From Gavia stellata (lineage: Eukaryota; Chordata; Aves; Gaviiformes; Gaviidae): a DNA stretch of 64,000 nucleotides. Positions 1-15,599 of the stretch are shown here, one piece after another (position 1 is the first letter of the stretch; each line of letters starts with the position of its first letter). The position numbers were made by a program, and so were the translations under genes. Below the pieces are notes generated by a model that saw nothing but the letters and a program-made list of their open reading frames with translations, was not told the origin of the DNA and did no database searches. The DNA is taken from positions 1-64,000 of the forward strand of contig NW_026776913.1 of assembly GCF_030936135.1 (NCBI RefSeq), read 5' to 3'.

Positions 1-3000
1 TTGCTCGAGCTGCCCAAAGTTCAACACTGAAATTGCGAACGTCCAGCGATTGCTCCTACACTAAAGGTGCCAGCCCTGAAAGCTCTTGCTGGTCCTCATC
101 TCCCACTGGTAACCTCGAAAACGAACCACAAACACTTGGGCTCTGAACTTGTTTAGGCTACTAAAACTTCCAACGTACACAGCCCCTCCTGCTCAATCTG
201 GCCAGAGCTCAACACCGAAATTGTGAACGTCCAGCGATTGCTCCTACACTAAAGGTGCCAGCCCTGAAAGCTGTTGCTGGTCCTCATCTCCCACTGGTAA
301 CCTCTAAAACGAACCACAAACACTTGGGCTCTGAACTTGTTTAGGCTACTAAAACTTCCAACGTACACAGCCTCTCCTGCTCGAGCTGGCCAAAGTTCAA
401 CACCGAAATTGCGAACGTCCAGCGATTGCTCCTACACTAAAGGTGCCAGCCCTGAAAGATGTTGCTGGTCCTCATCTCCCACTGGTAACCTCGAAAACGA
501 ACCACAAACACTTGGGCTCTGAACTTGTTTAGGCTACTAAAACTTCCAACGTACACAGCCTCTCCTGCTTGAGCTGGCCAGAGCTCAACACCGAAATTGC
601 GAACGTCCAACAATTGGTCCTACACTAAAGGTGCCTGCCCTGAAGGCTGTTGCTCGTCCTCATCTCCCACTGGTAACCTCTAAAACGAACCACAAACACT
701 TGGGCTCTGAACTTGTTTAGGCTACTAAAACTTCCAACGTACACAGCCTCTCCTGCTCGAGCTGGCCAAAGTTCAACACCGAAATTGCGAACGTCCAGCG
801 ATTCCTCCTACACTAAAGGTGCCAGCCCTGAAAGCTCTTGCTGGTCCTCATCTCCCACTGGTAACCTCTAAAACGAACCACGAACACTTGGGCTCTGAAC
901 TTGTTTAGGCTACTAAAACTTCCAACGTACACAGCCTCTCCTGCTCGAGCTGCCCAAAGTTCAACACCAAAATTGCTGAACGTCCAGCGATTGCTCCTAC
1001 ACTAAAGGTGCCAGCCCTGAAAGCTCTTGCTGGTCCTCATCTCCCACTGGTAACCTCAAAAACGAACCACAAACACTTGGGCTCTGAACTTGTTTAGGCT
1101 ACTAAAACTTCCAACGTACACAGCCTCTCCTGCTCGAGCTGCCCCAAAGTTCAACACCGAAATTGCGAACGTCCAGCGATTGCTCCTACACTAAAGGTTG
1201 CCAGCCCTGAAAGCTCTTGCTGGTCCTCATCTCCCACTGGTAACCTCTAAAACCAAGCACAAACACTTGTAGGCTCTGAACTTGTTTAGGCTACTAAAAC
1301 TTCGAACGTGCACAGCCTCTCCTGCTTGAGCTGGCCGAAGTTCAACACCGAAATTGCGAACGTCCAGCGATTGCTCCTACACTAAAGGTGCCAGCCCTGA
1401 ATGCTGTTGCTGGTCCTCATCTCCCACTGCTAACCTCGAAAACGAACCACAAACACTTGGGCTCTGAACTTGTTTAGGCTACTAAAACTTCCAACGTACA
1501 CAGCCTCTCCTGCTCAATCTGGCCAGAGCTCAACACCGAAATTGTGAACATCCAGCGATTGCTCCTACACTAAAGGTGCCAGCCCTGAATGCTCTTGCTC
1601 GTCCTCATCTCCCACTGGTAACCTCGAAAACGAACCGCAAACACTTGGGCTCTGAACTTGTTTAGGCTACTAAAACTTCCAACGTACACAGCCTCTCCTG
1701 CTCGAGCTGCCCAAAGTTCAACACCGAAATTGCGAACGTCCAGCGATTGCTCCTACGCTAAAGGTGCCAGCCCTGAAAGATGTTGCTGGTCCTCATCTCC
1801 CACTGGTAACCTCGAAAAAGAACCACAAACACTTGGGCTCTGAACTTGTTTAGGCTACTAAAACTTCCAACGTACACATCCTCTCCTGCTCGAGCTGCCC
1901 AAAGCTCAACACCGAAATTGCGAACGTCCAGCGATTGCTCCTACACTAAAGGTGCCAGCCCTGAAAGCTCTTGCTGGTCCTCATCTCCCACTGGTAACCT
2001 CTAAAACGAACCACAAACACTTGGGCTCTGAACTTGTTTAGGCTACTAAAACTTCCAACGTACACAGCCTCTCCTGCTCGAGCTGGCCAAAGTTCAACAC
2101 TGAAATTGCGAACGTCCAGCGATTCCTCCTACACTAAAGGTGCCAGCCCTGAAAGCTCTTGCTGGTCCCTCATCTCCCACTGGTAACCTCTAAAACTAAA
2201 CACAAACACTTGGGCTCTGAACTTGTTTAGGCTACTAAAACTTCCAACGTACACAGACTCTCCTGCTCGAGCTGGCCAAAGCTCAACACCGAAATTGCGA
2301 ACGTCCAGCGATTGCTCCTACACTAAAGGTGCCAGCCCTGAATACTGTTGCTGGTCCATCATCTCCCACTGGTAACCTCTAAAACGAACCACAAACACTT
2401 GGGCTCTGAACTTGTTTAGGCTACTAAAACTTCCAACGTACACAGCCTCTCCTGCTCAATTTGGCCAGAGCTCAACACCGAAATTGTGAACGTCCAGCGA
2501 TTGCTCCTACACTAAAGGTGCCAGCCCTGAAAGCTCTTGCTGGTCCTCATCTCCCACTGGTAACCTCTAAAACGAACCACAAACACTTGGGCTCTGAACT
2601 TGTTTAGGCTACTAAAACTTCCAACGTACACAGCCTCTCCTGCTCGAGCTGGCCAAAGTTCAACACCGAAATTGCGAACGTCCAGCGATTGCTCCTACAC
2701 TAAAGGTGCCAGCCCTGAAAGCTCTTGCTGGTCCTCATCTCCCACTGGTAACCTCTAAAACGAACCACAAACACTGGGCTCTGAACTTGTTTAGGCTACT
2801 AAAACTTCCAACGTACACAGCCTCTCCTGCTCGAGCTGGCCAAAGTTCAACACCGAAATTGTGAACGTCCAGCAATTGCTCCTACACTAAAGGTGCCAGC
2901 CCTGAATACTGTTGCTGGTCCTCATCTCCCACTGGTAACCTCGAAAACGAACCACAAACACTTGGGCTCTGAACTTGTTTAGGCTACTAAAACTTCCAAC

Positions 3001-6000
3001 GTACACAGCCTCTCCTGCTCGAGCTGCCCAAAGGTTCAACACCGAAATTGCGAACGTCCAGCGATTGCTCCTACACTAAAGGTGCCAGCCCTGAAAGCTG
3101 TTGCTGGTCCTCATCTCCCACTGGTAACCTCGAAAACGAACCACAAACACTTGGGCTCTGAACTTGTTTAGGCTACTAAAACTTCCAACGTACACAGCCT
3201 CTCCTGCTCGAGCTGCCCAAAGTTCAACACCGAAATTGCGAGCGTCCAGCGATTGCACCTACACTAAAGGTGCCAGCCCTGAAAGCTCTTGCTGGTCCTC
3301 ATCTCCCACTGGTAACCTCTAAAACGAACCACAAACACTTGGGCTCTGAACTTGTTTAGGCTACTAAACTTCCAACGTACACAGCCTCTCCTGCTCAATC
3401 TGGCCAGAGCTCAACACCGAAATTGCGAACGTCCAGCGATTGCTCCTACACTAAAGGTGCCAGCCCTGAAAGCTCTTGCTGGTCCTCATCTCCCACTGGT
3501 AACCTCAAAAACGAACCACAAACACTTGGGCTCTGAACTTGTTTAGGCTACTAAAACTTCCAACGTACACAGCCTCTCCTGCTCGAGCTGGCCAAAGTTC
3601 AACACTGAAATTGCGAACGTCCAGCGATTCCTCCTACACTAAAGGTGCCAGCCCTGAAAGCTCTTGCTGGTCCTCATCTCCCACTGGTAACCTCTAAAAC
3701 TAAACACAAACACTTGGGCTCTGAACTTGTTTAGGCTACTAAAACTTCCAACGTACACAGCCTCTCCTGCTCGAGCTGGCCAAAGTTCAACACCGAAATT
3801 GCGAACGTCCAGCGATTGCTCCTACACTAAAGGTGCCAGCCCTGAAAGATGTTGCTGGTCCTCATCTCCCACTGGTAACCTCGAAAACGAACCACAAACA
3901 CTTGGGCTCTGAACTTGTTTAGGCTACTAAAACTTCCAACGTACACAGCCTCTCCTGCTCGAGCTGGCCAAAGTTCAACACCGAAATTGCGAACGTCCAG
4001 CGATTGCTCCTACACTAAAGGTGCCAGACCTGAAAGCTCTTGCTGGTCCTCATCTCCCACTGGTAACCTCGAAAACGAACCACAAACACTTGGGCTCTGA
4101 ACTTGTTTAGGCTACTAAAACTTCCAACGTACACAGCCTCTCCTGCTCGAGCTGGCCAAAGTTCAACACCGAAATTGCGAGCGTCCAGCGATTGCTCCTA
4201 CACTAAAGGTGCCAGCCCTGAAAGATGTTGCTGGTCCTCATCTCCCACTGGTAACCTCGGAAAACGAACCACAAACACTTGGGCTCTGAACTTGTTTAGG
4301 CTACTAAACTTCCAACGTACACAGCCTCCTCCTGCTCGAGCTGGCCAAAGTTCAACACCGAAATTGCGAACGTCCAGCGATTGCTCCTACACTAAAGTGC
4401 CAGCCCTGAAAGCTCTTGCTGGTCCTCATCTCCCACTGGTAACCTCGAAAACGAACCACAAACACTTGGGCTCTGAACTTGTTTAGGCTACTAAAACTTC
4501 CAACGTACACAGCCTCTCCTGCTCAATCTGGCCAGAGCTCAACACTGAAATTGCGAACGTCCAGCGATTGCTCCTACACTAAAGGTGCCAGCCCTGAAAG
4601 CTCTTGCTGGTCCTCATCTCCCACTGGTAACCTCGAAAACGAACCACAAACACTTGGGCTCTGAACTTGTTTAGGCTACTAAAACTTCCAACGTACACAG
4701 CCTCTCCTGCTCGAGCTGGCCAAAGCTCAACACCGAAATTGCGAACGTCCCAGCGATTGCTCCTACACTAAAGGTGCCAGCCCTGAAAGCTCTTGCTGGT
4801 CCTCATCTCCCACTGGTAACCTCTCAAACGAACCACAAACACTTGGGCTCTGAACTTGTTTAGGGCTACTAAAACTTCCAACGTACACAGCCTCTCCTGC
4901 TCGAGCTGGCCAAAGCTCAACACCGAAATTGCGAACGTCCAGCGATTGCTCCTACACTAAAGGTGCCAGCCCTGAAAGCTCTTGCTGGGTCCTCATCTCC
5001 CACTGGTAACCTCTACAACGAACCACAAACACTTGGATCTGAACTTGTTTAGGCTACTAAAACTTCCAACGTACACAGCCTCTCCTGCTCGAGCTGCCCA
5101 AAGTTCAACACCAAAATTGCGAACGTCCAGCGATTGCTCCTACACTAAAGGTGCCAGACCTGAAAGCTCTTGCTGGTCCTCATCTCCCACTGGTAACCTC
5201 GAAAACGAACCACAAACACTTGGGCTCTGAACTTGTTTAGGCTACTAAAACTTCCAACGTACACAGCCTCTCCTGCTCGAGCTGCCCAAAGTTCAACACC
5301 GAAATTGCGAGCGTCCAGCGATTGCTCCTACACTAAAGGTGCCAGCCCTGAAAGCTCTTGCTGGTCCTCATCTCCCACTGGTAACCTCGAAAACGAACCA
5401 CAAACACTTGGGCTCTGAACTTGTTTAGGCTACTAAAACTTCCAACGTACACAGCCTCTCCTGCTCAATCTGGCCAGAGCTCAACACCGAAATTGCGAAC
5501 GTCCAGCGATTGCTCCCTACACTAAAGGTGCCAGCCCTGAAAGCTCTTGCTGGTCCTCATCTCCCACTGGTAACCTCGAAAACGAACCACAAACACTTGG
5601 GCTCTGAACTTGTTTAGGCTACTAAAACTTCCAACGTACACAGCCTCTCCTGCTCGAGCTGCCCAAAGTTCAACACCGAAATTGCGAACGTCCAGCGATT
5701 GCTCCTACACTAAAGGTGCCAGCCCTGAATGCTCTTGCTCGTCCTCATCTCCCACTGGTAACCTCTAAAACGAACCACAAACACTTGGGCTCTGAACTTG
5801 TTTAGGCTACTAAAACTTCCAACGTACACAGCCTCTCCTGCTCGAGCTGGCCAAAGTTCAACACCGAAATTGCGAACGTCCAGCGATTGCTCCTACACTA
5901 AAGGTGCCAGACCTGAAAGCTCTTGCTGGTCCTCATCTCCCACTGGTAACCTCTAAAACGAACCACAAACACTGGGCTCTGAACTTGTTTAGGCTACTAA

Positions 6001-8624
6001 AACTTCCAACGTACACAGCCTCTCCTGCTCGAGCTGCCCAAAGTTCAACACCGAAATTGCGAACGTCCAGCGATTGCTCCTACACTAAAGGTGCCAGCCC
6101 TGAAAGCTGTTGCTGGTCCTCATCTCCCACTGGTAACCTCGAAAACGAACCACAAACACTTGGGCTCTGAACTTGTTTAGGCTACTAAAACTTCCAACGT
6201 ACACAGCCTCTCCTGCTCGAGCTGCCCAAAGTTCAACACCGAAATTGCAGAGCGTCCAGCGATTGCACCTACACTAAAGGTGCCAGCCCTGAAAGCTCTT
6301 GCTGGTCCTCATCTCCCACTGGTAACCTCTAAAACGAACCACAAACACTTGGGCTCTGAACTTGTTTAGGCTACTAAAACTTCCAACGTACACAGCCTCT
6401 CCTGCTCAATCTGGCCAGAGCTCAACACCGAAATTGCGAACGTCCAGCGATTGCTCCTACACTAAAGGTGCCAGCCCTGAAAGCTCTTGCTGGTCCTCAT
6501 CTCCCACTGGTAACCTCAAAAACGAACCACAAACACTTGGGCTCTGAACTTGTTTAGGCTACTAAAACTTCCAACGTACACAGCCTCTCCTGCTCAATCC
6601 TGGCCAAAGTTCAACACTGAAATTGCGAACGTCCAGCGATTCCTCCTACACTAAAGGTGCCAGCCCTGAAAGCTCTTGCTGGTCCTCATCTCCCACATGG
6701 TAACCTCTAAAACTAAACACAAACACTTGGGCTCTGAACTTGTTTAGGCTACTAAAACTTCCAACGTACACAGCCTCTCCTGCTCGAGCTGGCCAAAGTT
6801 CAACACCGAAATTGCAAACGTCCAGCGATTGCTCCTACACTAAAGGTGCCAGCCCTGAAAGCTCTTGCTGGTCCTCATCTCCCACTGGTAACCTCGAAAA
6901 CGAACCACAAACACTTGGGCTCTGAACTTGTTTAGGCTACTAAAACTTCCAACGTACACAGCCTCTCCTGCTCGAGCTGGCCAAAGTTCAACACCGAAAT
7001 TGCGAACGTCCAGCGATTGCTCCTACACTAAAGGTGCCAGCCCTGAAAGATGTTGCTGGTCCTCATCTCCCACTGGTAACCTCGAAAACGAACCACAAAC
7101 ACTTGGGCTCTGAACTTGTTTAGGCTACTAAAACTTCCAACGTACACAGCCTCTCCTGCTCGAGCTGGCCAAAGTTCAACACCGAAATTGCGAACGTCCA
7201 GCGATTGCTCCTACACTAAAGGTGCCAGACCTGAAAGCTCTTGCTGGTCCTCATCTCCCACTGGTAACCTCGAAAACGAACCACAAACACTTGGGCTCTG
7301 AACTTGTTTAGGGCTACTAAAACTTCCAACGTACACAGCCTCTCCTGCTCGAGCTGGCCAAAGTTCAACACCGAAATTGCGAGCGTCCAGCGATTGCTCC
7401 TACACTAAAGGTGCCAGCCCTGAAAGATGTTGCTGGTCCTCATCTCCCACTGGTAACCTCGAAAACGAACCACAAACACTTGGGCTCTGAACTTGTTTAG
7501 GCTACTAAAACTTCCAACGTACACAGCCTCTCCTGCTCGACGCTGGCCAAAGTTCAACACCGAAATTGCGAACGTCCAGCGATTGCTCCTACACTAAAGG
7601 TGCCAGCCCTGAAAGCTCTTGCTGGTCCTCATCTCCCACTGGTAACCTCGAAAACGAACCACAAACACTTGGGCTCTGAACTTGTTTAGGCTACTAAAAC
7701 TTCCAACGTACACAGCCTCTCCTGCTCAATCTGGCCAGAGCTCAACACTGAAATTGCGAACGTCCAGCGGATTGCTCCTACACTAAAGGTGCCAGCCCTG
7801 AAAGCTCTTGCTGGTCCTCATCTCCCACTGGTAACCTCGAAAACGAACCACAAACACTTTGGGCTCTGAACTTGTTTAGGCTACTAAAACTTCCAACGTA
7901 CACAGCCTCTCCTGCTCGAGCTGGCCAAAGCTCAACACCGAAATTGCGAACGTCCAGCGATTGCTCCTACACTAAAGGTGCCAGCCCTGAAAGCTCTTGC
8001 TGGTCCTCATCTCCACTGGTAACCCCTCTCAAACGAACCACAAACACTTGGGCTCTGAACTTGTTTAGGCTACTAAAACTTCCAACGTACACAGCCTCTC
8101 CTGCTCGAGCTGGCCAAAGTTCAACACCGAAATTGCGAACGTCCAGCGATTGCTCCTACACTAAAGGTGCCAGCCCTGAAAGCTCTTGCTGGTCCTCATC
8201 TCCCACTGGTAACCTCTACAACGAACCACAAACACTTGGGATCTGAACTTGTTTAGGCTACTAAAACTTCCAACGTACACAGCCTCTCCTGCTCGAGCTG
8301 CCCAAAGTTCAACACCAAAATTGCGAACGTCCAGCGATTGCTCCTACACTAAAGGTGCCAGACCTGAAAGCTCTTGCTGGTCCTCATCTCCCACTGGTAA
8401 CCTCGAAAAACGAACCACAAACACTTGGGCTCTGAACTTGTTTAGGGCTACTAAAACTTCCAACGTACACAGCCTCTCCTGCTCGAGCTGCCCAAAGTTC
8501 AACACCGAAATTGCGAGCGTCCAGCGATTGCTCCTACACTAAAGGTGCCAGCCCTGAAAGCTCTTGCTGGTCCTCATCTCCCACTGGTAACCTCGAAAAC
8601 GAACCACAAACACTTGGGCTCTGA

Positions 8625-10320
8625 ACTTGTTTAGGCTACTAAAACTTCAACGTACACAGCCTCTCCTGCTCAATCTGGCCAGAGCTCAACACCGAAATTG
8701 CGAACGTCCAGCGATTGCTCCTACACTAAAGGTGCCAGCCCTGAATGCTGTTGCTGGTCCTCATCTCCCACTGGTAACCTCTAAAACGAACCACTAACAC
8801 GTGGGCTCTGAACTTGTTTAGGCTACTAAAACTTCCAACGTACACAGGCCTCTCCTGCTCGAGCTGCCCAAAGTTCAACACCGAAAATTGCGAACGTCCA
8901 GCGATTGCTCCTACACTAAAGGTGCCAGCCCTGAATGCTGTTGCTCGTCCTCATCTCCCACTGGTAACCTCTAAAACGAACCACAAACACTGGGGCTCTG
9001 AACTTGTTTAGGCTACTAAAACTTCCAACGTACACAGCCTCTCCTGCTCGAGCTGCCCAAAGTTCAACACCGAAATTGCGAACGTCCAGCGATTGCTCCT
9101 ACACTAAAGGTGCCAGCCCTGAAAGCTCTTGCTGGTCCTCATTCCCACTGGTAACCTCTAAAACGAACCACAAACACTTGGGCTCTGAACTTGTTTAGGC
9201 TACTAAACTTCCAACGTACACAGCCTCTCCTGCTCGAGCTGCCCAAAGTTCAAGACCGAAATTGCGAACGTCCAGCGATTGCTCCTACACTAAAGGTGCC
9301 AGCCCTGAAAGCTCTTGCTGGTCCTCATCTCCCACTGGTAACCTCTAAAACGAACCACAAACACTTGGGCTCTGAACTTGTTTAGGCTACTAAAACTTCC
9401 AACGTACACAGCCTCTCATGATCGAGCTGGCCAAAGTTCAACACCGAAATTGTGAACGTCCAGCAATTGCTCCTACACTAAAGGTGCCAGCCCTGAATGC
9501 TGTTGCTCGACCTCATCTCCCACTGGTAACCTCTAAAACGAACCACAAACACTTGGGCTCTGAACTTGTTTAGGCTACTAAAACTTCCAACGTACACAGC
9601 CTCTCCTGCTCGAGCTGGCCAAAGTTCAACACTGAAATTGCGAACGTCCAGCGATTCCTCCTACACTAAAGGTGCCAGCCCTGAAAGCTCTTGCTGGTCC
9701 CTCATCTCCCACTGGTAACCTCTAAAACTAAACACAAACACTTGGGCTCTGAACTTGTTTAGGCTACTAAAACTTCCAACGTACACATCCTCTCCTGCTC
9801 GAGCTGGCCAAAGCCTCAACACCGAAATTGCGAACGTCCAGCGATTGCTCCTACACTAAAGGTGCCAGCCCTGAATACTGTTGCTGGTCCTCATCTCCCA
9901 CTGGTAACCTCTAAAACGAACCACAAACACTTGGGCTCTGAACTTGTTTAGGCTACTAAAACTTCCAACGTACACAGCCTCTCCTGCTCAATCTGGCCAG
10001 AGCTCAACACCGAAATTGCGAACGTCCAGCGATTGCTCCTACACTAAAGGTGCCAGCCCTGAAAGCTCTTGCTGGTCCTCATCTCCCACTGGTAACCTCT
10101 AAAACGAACCACAAACACTTGGGCTCTGAACTTGTTTAGGCTACTAAAACTTCCAACGTACACAGCCTCTCCTGCTCGAGCTGGCCAAAGTTCAACACCG
10201 AAATTGCGAACGTCCAGCGATTGCTCCTACACTAAAGGTGCCAGCCCTGAAAACTCTTGCTGGTCCTCATCTCCCACTGGTAACCTCTAAAACGAACCAC
10301 AAACACTTGGGCTCTGAACT
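8625..10320. repeat. Left-array block, copy 1 (copies near 12.4 kb and 15.6 kb)
   Basis: Rare marks occur in fixed order: CCACTAACACGTGGG at 8791, CATTCCCACTGG near 9140, CAAGACCGAAATTG near 9252, CTCATGATCGAGCTGG at 9415, CTCGACCTCATC near 9506, and TAAAACTAAACAC near 9724. The same order recurs with the first mark at 12560 and 15765. CTCATGATCGAG also appears near 20927, 22058 and 23334, so more partial copies exist to the right. Block edges are approximate. Confidence 0.7.
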
Positions 10321-12394
10321 TGTTTAGGCTACTAAAACTTCCAACGTACACAGCCTCTCCTGCTCGAGCTGGCCAAAGTTCAACACCGAAATTGCGAACG
10401 TCCAGCGATTGCTCCTACACTAAAGGTGCCAGGCCCTGAAAGCTCTTGCTGGTCCTCATCTCCCACTGGTAACCTCGAAAACGAACCACAAACACCTTGG
10501 CTCTGAACTTGTTTAGGCTACTAAAACTTCCAACGTACACAGCCTCTCCTGCTCGAGCTGCCCAAAGTTCAACACCGAAATTGCGAGCGTCCAGCGATTG
10601 CACCTACACTAAAGGTGCCAGCCCTGAAAGCTCTTGCTGGTCCTCATCTCCCACTGGTAACCTCGAAAACGAACCACAAACACTTGGGCTCTGAACTTGT
10701 TTAGGCTACTAAAACTTCCAACGTACACAGCCTCTCCTGCTCAATCTGGCCAGAGCTCAACACCGAAATTGTGAATGTCCAGCGATTGCTTCCCTACACT
10801 AAAGGTGCCTGCCCTGAATGCTCTTGCTGGTCCTCATCTCCCACTGGTAACCTCTAAAACGAACCACAAACACTTGGGCTCTGAACTTGTTTAGGCTACT
10901 AAAACTTCCAACGTACACAGCCTCTCCTGCTCGATCTGGCCAAAGTTCAACACCGAAATTGCGAACGTCCAGCGATTGCTCCTACACTAAAGGTGCCAGC
11001 CCTGAAAGCTGTTGCTGGTCCTCATCTCCCACTGGTAACCTCGAAAACGAACCACAAACACTTGGGCTCTGAACTTGTTTAGGCTACTAAAACTTCCAAC
11101 GTACACAGCCTCTCCTGCTCGAGCTGGCCAAAGTTCAACACCGAAATTGCGAGCGGTCCAGCGATTGCACCTACACTAAAGGTGCCAGCCCTGAAAGCTC
11201 TTGCTGGTCCTCATCTCCCACTGGTAACCTCGAAAACGAACCACAAACACTTGGGCTCTGAACTTGTTTAGGCTACTAAAACTTCCAACGTACACAGCCT
11301 CTCCTGCTCGAGCTGCCCAAAGTTCAACACCGAAATTGTGAACGTCCAGCGATTGCTCCTACACTAAAGGTGCCAGCCCTGAAAGCTCTTGCTGGTCCTC
11401 ATCTCCCACTGGTAAACCTCGAAAACGAACCACAAACACTTGGGCTCTGAACTTGTTTAGGCTACTAAAACTTCCAACGTACACAGCCTCTCCTGCTCAA
11501 TCTGGCCAGAGCTCAACACCGAAATAGCGAACGTTCCAGCGATTGCTCCTACACTAAAGGTGCCAGCCCTGAAAGCTGTTGCTCGTCCTCATCTCCCACT
11601 GGTAACCTCGAAAACGAACCACAAACACTTGGGCTCTGAACTTGTTTAGGCTACTAAAACTTCCAACGTACACAGCCTCTCCTGCTCGAGCTGGCCAAAG
11701 TTCAACACCGAAATTGCGAACGTCCAGCGATTGCTCCTACACTAAAGGTGCCAGCCCTGAAAGCTCTTGCTCGTCCTCATCTCCCACTGGTAACCTCTAA
11801 AACGAACCACAAACACTGGGGCTCTGAACTTGTTTAGGCTACTAAAACTTCCAACGTACACAGCCTCTCCTGCTCGAGCTGCCCAAAGTTCAACACCGAA
11901 ATTGCGAACGTCCAGCGATTGCTCCTACACTAAAGGTGCCAGCCCTGAAAGCTCTTGCTGGTCCTCATCTCCCACTGGTAACCTCGAAAACGAACCACAA
12001 ACACTTGGGCTCTGAACTTGTTTAGGCTACTAAACTTCCAACGTACACAGCCTCTCCTGCTCGAGCTGCCCAAAGTTCAACACCGAAATTGCGAACGTCC
12101 AGCGATTGCTCCTACACTAAAGGTGCCAGCCCTGAAAGATGATGCTTGGTCCTCATCTCCCACTGGTAACCTCTAAAACTAACCACAAACACTTGGGCTC
12201 TGAACTTGTTTAGCCTACTAAAACTTCCAACGTACACAGCCTCTCCTGCTCGAGCTGGCCAAAGTTCAACACCGAAATTGCGAACGTCCAGCGATTGCTC
12301 CTACACTGAAGGTGACAGCCCTGAAAGCCCTTGCTGGTCCCCATCTCCCACTGGTAACCTCGAAAACGAACCACAAACACTTGGGCTCTGAACT

Positions 12395-14090
12395 TGTTTA
12401 GGCTACTAAAACTTCCAACGTACACAGCCTCTCCTGCTCGAGCTGCCCAAAGTTCAACACCGAAATTGCGAACGTCCAGCGATTGCTCCTACACTAAAGG
12501 TGCCAGCCCTGAATGCTGTTGCTGGTCCCTCATCTCCCACTGGTAACCTCTAAAACGAACCACTAACACGTGGGCTCTGAACTTGTTTAGGCTACTAAAA
12601 CTTCCAACGTACACAGCCTCTCCTGCTCGAGCTGCCCAAAGTTCAACACCGAAATTGCGAACGTCCAGCGATTGCTCCTACACTAAAGGTGCCAGCCCTG
12701 AATGCTGTTGCTCGTCCTCATCTCCCACTGGTAACCTCTAAAACGAACCACAAACACTGGGGCTCTGAACTTGTTTAGGCTACTAAAACTTCCAACGTAC
12801 ACAGCCTCTCCTGCTCGAGCTGCCCAAAGTTCAACACCGAAATTGCGAACGTCCAGCGATTGCTCCTACACTAAAGGTGCCAGCCCTGAAAGCTCTTTGC
12901 TGGTCCTCATTCCCACTGGTAACCTCTAAAACGAACCACAAACACTTGGGCTCTGAACTTGTTTAGGCTACTAAAACTTCCAACGTACACAGCCTCTCCT
13001 GCTCGAGCTGCCCAAAGTTCAAGACCGAAATTGCGAACGTCCAGCGATTGCTCCTACACTAAAGGTGCCAGCCCTGAAAGCTCTTGCTGGTCCTCATCTC
13101 CCACTGGTAACCTCTAAAACGAACCACAAACACTTGGGCTCTGAACTTGTTTAGGCTACTAAAACTTCCAACGTACACAGCCTCTCATGATCGAGCTGGC
13201 CAAAGTTCAACACCGAAATTGTGAACGTCCAGCAATTGCTCCTACACTAAAGGTGCCAGCCCTGAATGCTGTTGCTCGACCTCATCTCCCACTGGTAACC
13301 TCTAAAACGAACCACAAACACTTGGGCTCTGAACTTGTTTAGGCTACTAAAACTTCCAACGTACACAGCCTCTCCTGCTCGAGCTGGCCAAGTTCAACAC
13401 TGAAATTGCGAACGTCCAGCGATTCCTCCTACACTAAAGGTGCCAGCCCTGAAAGCTCTTGCTGGTCCCTCATCTCCCACTGGTAACCTCTAAACTAAAC
13501 ACAAACACTTGGGCTCTGAACTTGTTTAGGCTACTAAAACTTCCAACGTACACATCCTCTCCTGCTCGAGCTGGCCAAAGCTCAACACCGAAATTGCGAA
13601 CGTCCAGCGATTGCTCCTACACTAAAGGTGCCAGCCCTGAATACTGTTGCTGGTCCTCATCTCCCACTGGTAACCTCTAAAACGAACCACAAACACTTGG
13701 GCTCTGAACTTGTTTAGGCTACTAAAACTTCCAACGTACACAGCCTCTCCTGCTCAATCTGGCCAGAGCTCAACACCGAAATTGCGAACCGTCCAGCGAT
13801 TGCTCCTACACTAAAGGTGCCAGCCCTGAAAGCTCTTGCTGGTCCTCATCTCCCACTGGTAACCTCTAAAACGAACCACAAACACTTGGGCTCTGAACTT
13901 GTTTAGGCTACTAAAACTTCCAACGTACACAGCCTCTCCTGCTCGAGCTGGCCAAAGTTCAACACCGAAATTGCGATACGTCCAGCGATTGCTCCTACAC
14001 TAAAGGTGCCAGCCCTGAATGCTCTTGCTGGTCCTCATCTCCCACTGGTAACCTCGAAAACGAACCACAAACACTTGGGCTCTGAACTTG
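12395..14090. repeat. Left-array block, copy 2
   Basis: This repeats the mark order of the block at 8625, about 3,769 bp downstream (CCACTAACACG at 12560, CTCATGATCG at 13184). The offset is 20 units plus about nine bases gained through indels. Edges are approximate. Confidence 0.65.
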
Positions 14091-15599
14091 TTTAGGCTAC
14101 TAAAACTTCCAACGTACACAGCCTCTCCTGCTCGAGCTGCCCAAAGTTCAACACCGAAATTGCGAGCGTCCAGCGATTGCACCTACACTAAAGGTGCCAG
14201 CCCTGAAAGCTCTTGCTGGTCCTCATCTCCCACTGGTAACCTCGAAAACGAACCACAAACACTTGGGCTCTGAACTTGTTTTAGGCTACTAAAACTTCCA
14301 ACGTACACAGCCTCTCATGCTCAATCTGGCCAGAGCTCAACACCGAAATTGTGAATGTCCAGCGATTGCTCCTACACTAAAGGTGCCTGCCCTGAATGCT
14401 CTTGCTGGTCCTCATCTCCCACTGGTAACCTCTAAAACGAACCACAAACACTTGGGCTCTGAACTTGTTTAGGCTACTAAAACTTCCAACGTACACAGCC
14501 TCTCCTGCTCGAGCTGCCCAAAGTTCAACACCGAAATTGCGAACGTCCAGCGATTGCTCCCTACACTAAAGGTGCCAGCCCTGAATACTGTTGCTGGTCC
14601 TCATCTCCCACTGGTAACCTCGAAAACGAACCACAAACACTGGGCTCTGAACTTGTTTAGGCTACTAAAACTTCCAACGTACACAGCCTCTCCTGCTCGA
14701 TCTGGCCAAAGTTCAACACCGAAATTTGCGAACGTCCAGCGATTGCTCCTACACTAAAGGTGCCAGCCCTGAAAGCTGTTGCTGGTCCTCATCTCCCACT
14801 GGTAACCTCTGAAAACGAACCACAAACACTTGGGCTCTGAACTTGTTTAGGCTACTAAAACTTCCAAACGTACACAGCCTCTCCTGCTCGAGCTGGCCAA
14901 AGTTCAACACCGAAATTGCGAGCGTCCAGCGATTGCACCTACACTAAAGGTGCCAGCCCTGGAAAGCTCTTGCTGGTCCTCATCTCCCACTGGTAACCTC
15001 GAAAACGAACCACAAACACTTGGGCTCTGAACTTGTTTAGGCTACTAAAACTTCCAACGTACACAGCCTCTCCTGCTCAATCTGGCCAAGTTCAACACCG
15101 AAATTGCGAACGTACAGCAATTGCTCCTACACTAAAGGTGCCAGCCCTGAATGCTGTTGCTGGTCCTCATCTCCCACTGGTAACCTCTAAAACGAACCAC
15201 AAACACTTGGGCTCTGAACTTGTTTAGGCTACTAAAACTTCCAACGTACACAGCCTCTCCTGCTCGAGCTGGCCAAAGTTCAACACTGAAATTGCGAACG
15301 TCCAGCGATTCCTCCTACACTAAAGGTGCCAGCCCTGAAAGCTCTTGCTGGTCCTCATGCTCCCACTGGTAACCCTCTAAAACTAAACACAAACACTTGG
15401 GCTCTGAACTTGTTTAGGCTACTAAAACTTCCAACGTACACATCCTCTCCTGCTCGAGCTGGCCAAAGCTCAACACCGAAATTGCGAACGTCCAGCGATT
15501 GCTCCTACACTAAAGGTGCCAGCCCTGAATACTGTTGCTGGGTCCTCATCTCCCACTGGTAACCTCTAAAACGAACACAAACACTTGGGCTCTGAACTT